A stretch of 35,754 nucleotides of DNA, taken from Thermoplasmata archaeon (GTDB lineage: Archaea > Thermoplasmatota > Thermoplasmata > Lutacidiplasmatales > UBA184). The stretch spans positions 5,655 to 41,408 of the forward strand of contig JAKIWH010000003.1 of assembly GCA_022750125.1 (NCBI GenBank), given 5' to 3'. Made by a program: the position numbers and the translations under genes. A model generated the notes under the pieces. The model was given only the letters and a program-made list of their open reading frames with translations, was not told the origin of the DNA and did not search any database. Every line of letters starts with the position of its first letter. Positions within the stretch are counted from its first letter, which is position 1. Positions 35,106-35,754 of this stretch are shown here, piece by piece.

Positions 35106-35754
35106 ATGCTCGAGGTCCGGGAGTGGGGGGTCCGACCGTACCCCGAGTCGCTCGCGGAGATGCGGGCCCTTCGCGCCGCGCGCCGTCGAGGAGAGATCCC
35201 CGATACGCTCCTTCTCGTCGAGCACCCGGCGGTGATCACCGTGGGGGTACAAGGGGCGGAGCTCGAGAGCTTGCCCGCGGGGATCCCGGTCGTCCAGGTG
35301 GAACGCGGGGGCCACAGCACGTACCACGGTCCGGGCCAACTGGTGGGCTATCCTATCGTCGACCTCGACGCACGGGGACGCAACGTTCGCGGGTTTGTCG
35401 GCTCGCTCGAAACGCTGATCGTGGCGGCCCTCGCCGAGCTCGGGCTCCCGGCGGGCACCGTGGCGGGCCAGCGCGGGGTATGGGTGGACGGGGAACGGAA
35501 GATCGCCTCCGTCGGTATCGCGGTCGAAGAGTGGGTGAGTTTCCATGGGTTCGCCCTGAACGTAGACCCTGACCTCTCCGTGTTCGCGGCGTTCCAGCCG
35601 TGCGGTCTGGATGGCCGGCGGATGACGTCGGTAGCAAGGGAGCTCGGTCACCCCGTATCGGTCGAGGAGCTCCGGCTCCCCGTCCGTCGTGCGTTCCTGC
35701 GCGAGTTTGGGGAGCGCGCTTCCCCGCTCGCCGAGCCGGGCCCGCCCCCGACGG
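35106..35754 (+). CDS. lipB: Lipoyl(octanoyl) transferase LipB, truncated by the right edge
   Basis: Frame open to the window end, so absent from the ORF track: MLEVREWGVRPYPESLAEMRALRAARRRGEIPDTLLLVEHPAVITVGVQG...VERGGHSTYHGPGQLVGYPIVDLDARGRNVRGFVGSLE...GVWVDGERKIASVGIAVEEWVSFHGFALNVDPDLSVF...PCGLDGRRMTSV. Confidence 0.94.
   Translation, partial: MLEVREWGVRPYPESLAEMRALRAARRRGEIPDTLLLVEHPAVITVGVQGAELESLPAGIPVVQVERGGHSTYHGPGQLVGYPIVDLDARGRNVRGFVGSLETLIVAALAELGLPAGTVAGQRGVWVDGERKIASVGIAVEEWVSFHGFALNVDPDLSVFAAFQPCGLDGRRMTSVARELGHPVSVEELRLPVRRAFLREFGERASPLAEPGPPPT

Noticed and set aside
1-35754. Search by eye for tRNA T-loops, rRNA, CRISPR repeats, transposases, phage genes
   Set aside because: No GGTTCRAATCC-type tRNA end, no regularly spaced direct repeats, and no transposase/integrase motifs were recognised.

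Overview
GC-rich, gene-dense window, most likely archaeal. I infer a Thermoplasmata-like host from leaderless starts about 26 nt after TATA-like boxes, a Thermoplasma-type 2-oxoacid dehydrogenase operon, and secreted repeat proteins with a C-terminal TM anchor. Taxonomy is inference only. Contents from left to right: (1) 5' part of a fused transketolase on the minus strand, running off the left edge and absent from the ORF track; (2) AHSA1/SRPBCC and TfoX-N proteins; (3) a possible arsenic-detoxification island with LMW-PTP-type arsC and an aquaporin-family channel in a GTGA-overlapping operon, divergent from an HxlR regulator, with a perfect 7-5-7 palindrome between them; (4) a multi-TM protein and MsrB; (5) a surface-glycan style cluster with GT2, a 1273-aa multi-TM protein carrying a duplicated extracellular domain, GT4 and methyltransferase, converging on a second methyltransferase, GT4 and alkaline-phosphatase-superfamily enzyme; (6) a very large membrane-anchored surface protein with an YVTN-type beta-propeller and six tandem Ig/PKD-like modules, each with an invariant CX9C pair; (7) a GyrI-like protein, then a NiCoT nickel transporter coupled to nikR, with a palindrome at the TATA box; (8) AHSA1, DUF1684 and hypothetical genes; (9) an ABC-2 exporter operon; (10) a six-gene operon E1alpha-E1beta-E2-E1alpha'-E3-lipB with two divergent E1alpha subunits and one E1beta. 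No tRNA, rRNA, CRISPR array or transposase was recognised. All product names rest on motif reading by eye; no database search was run.
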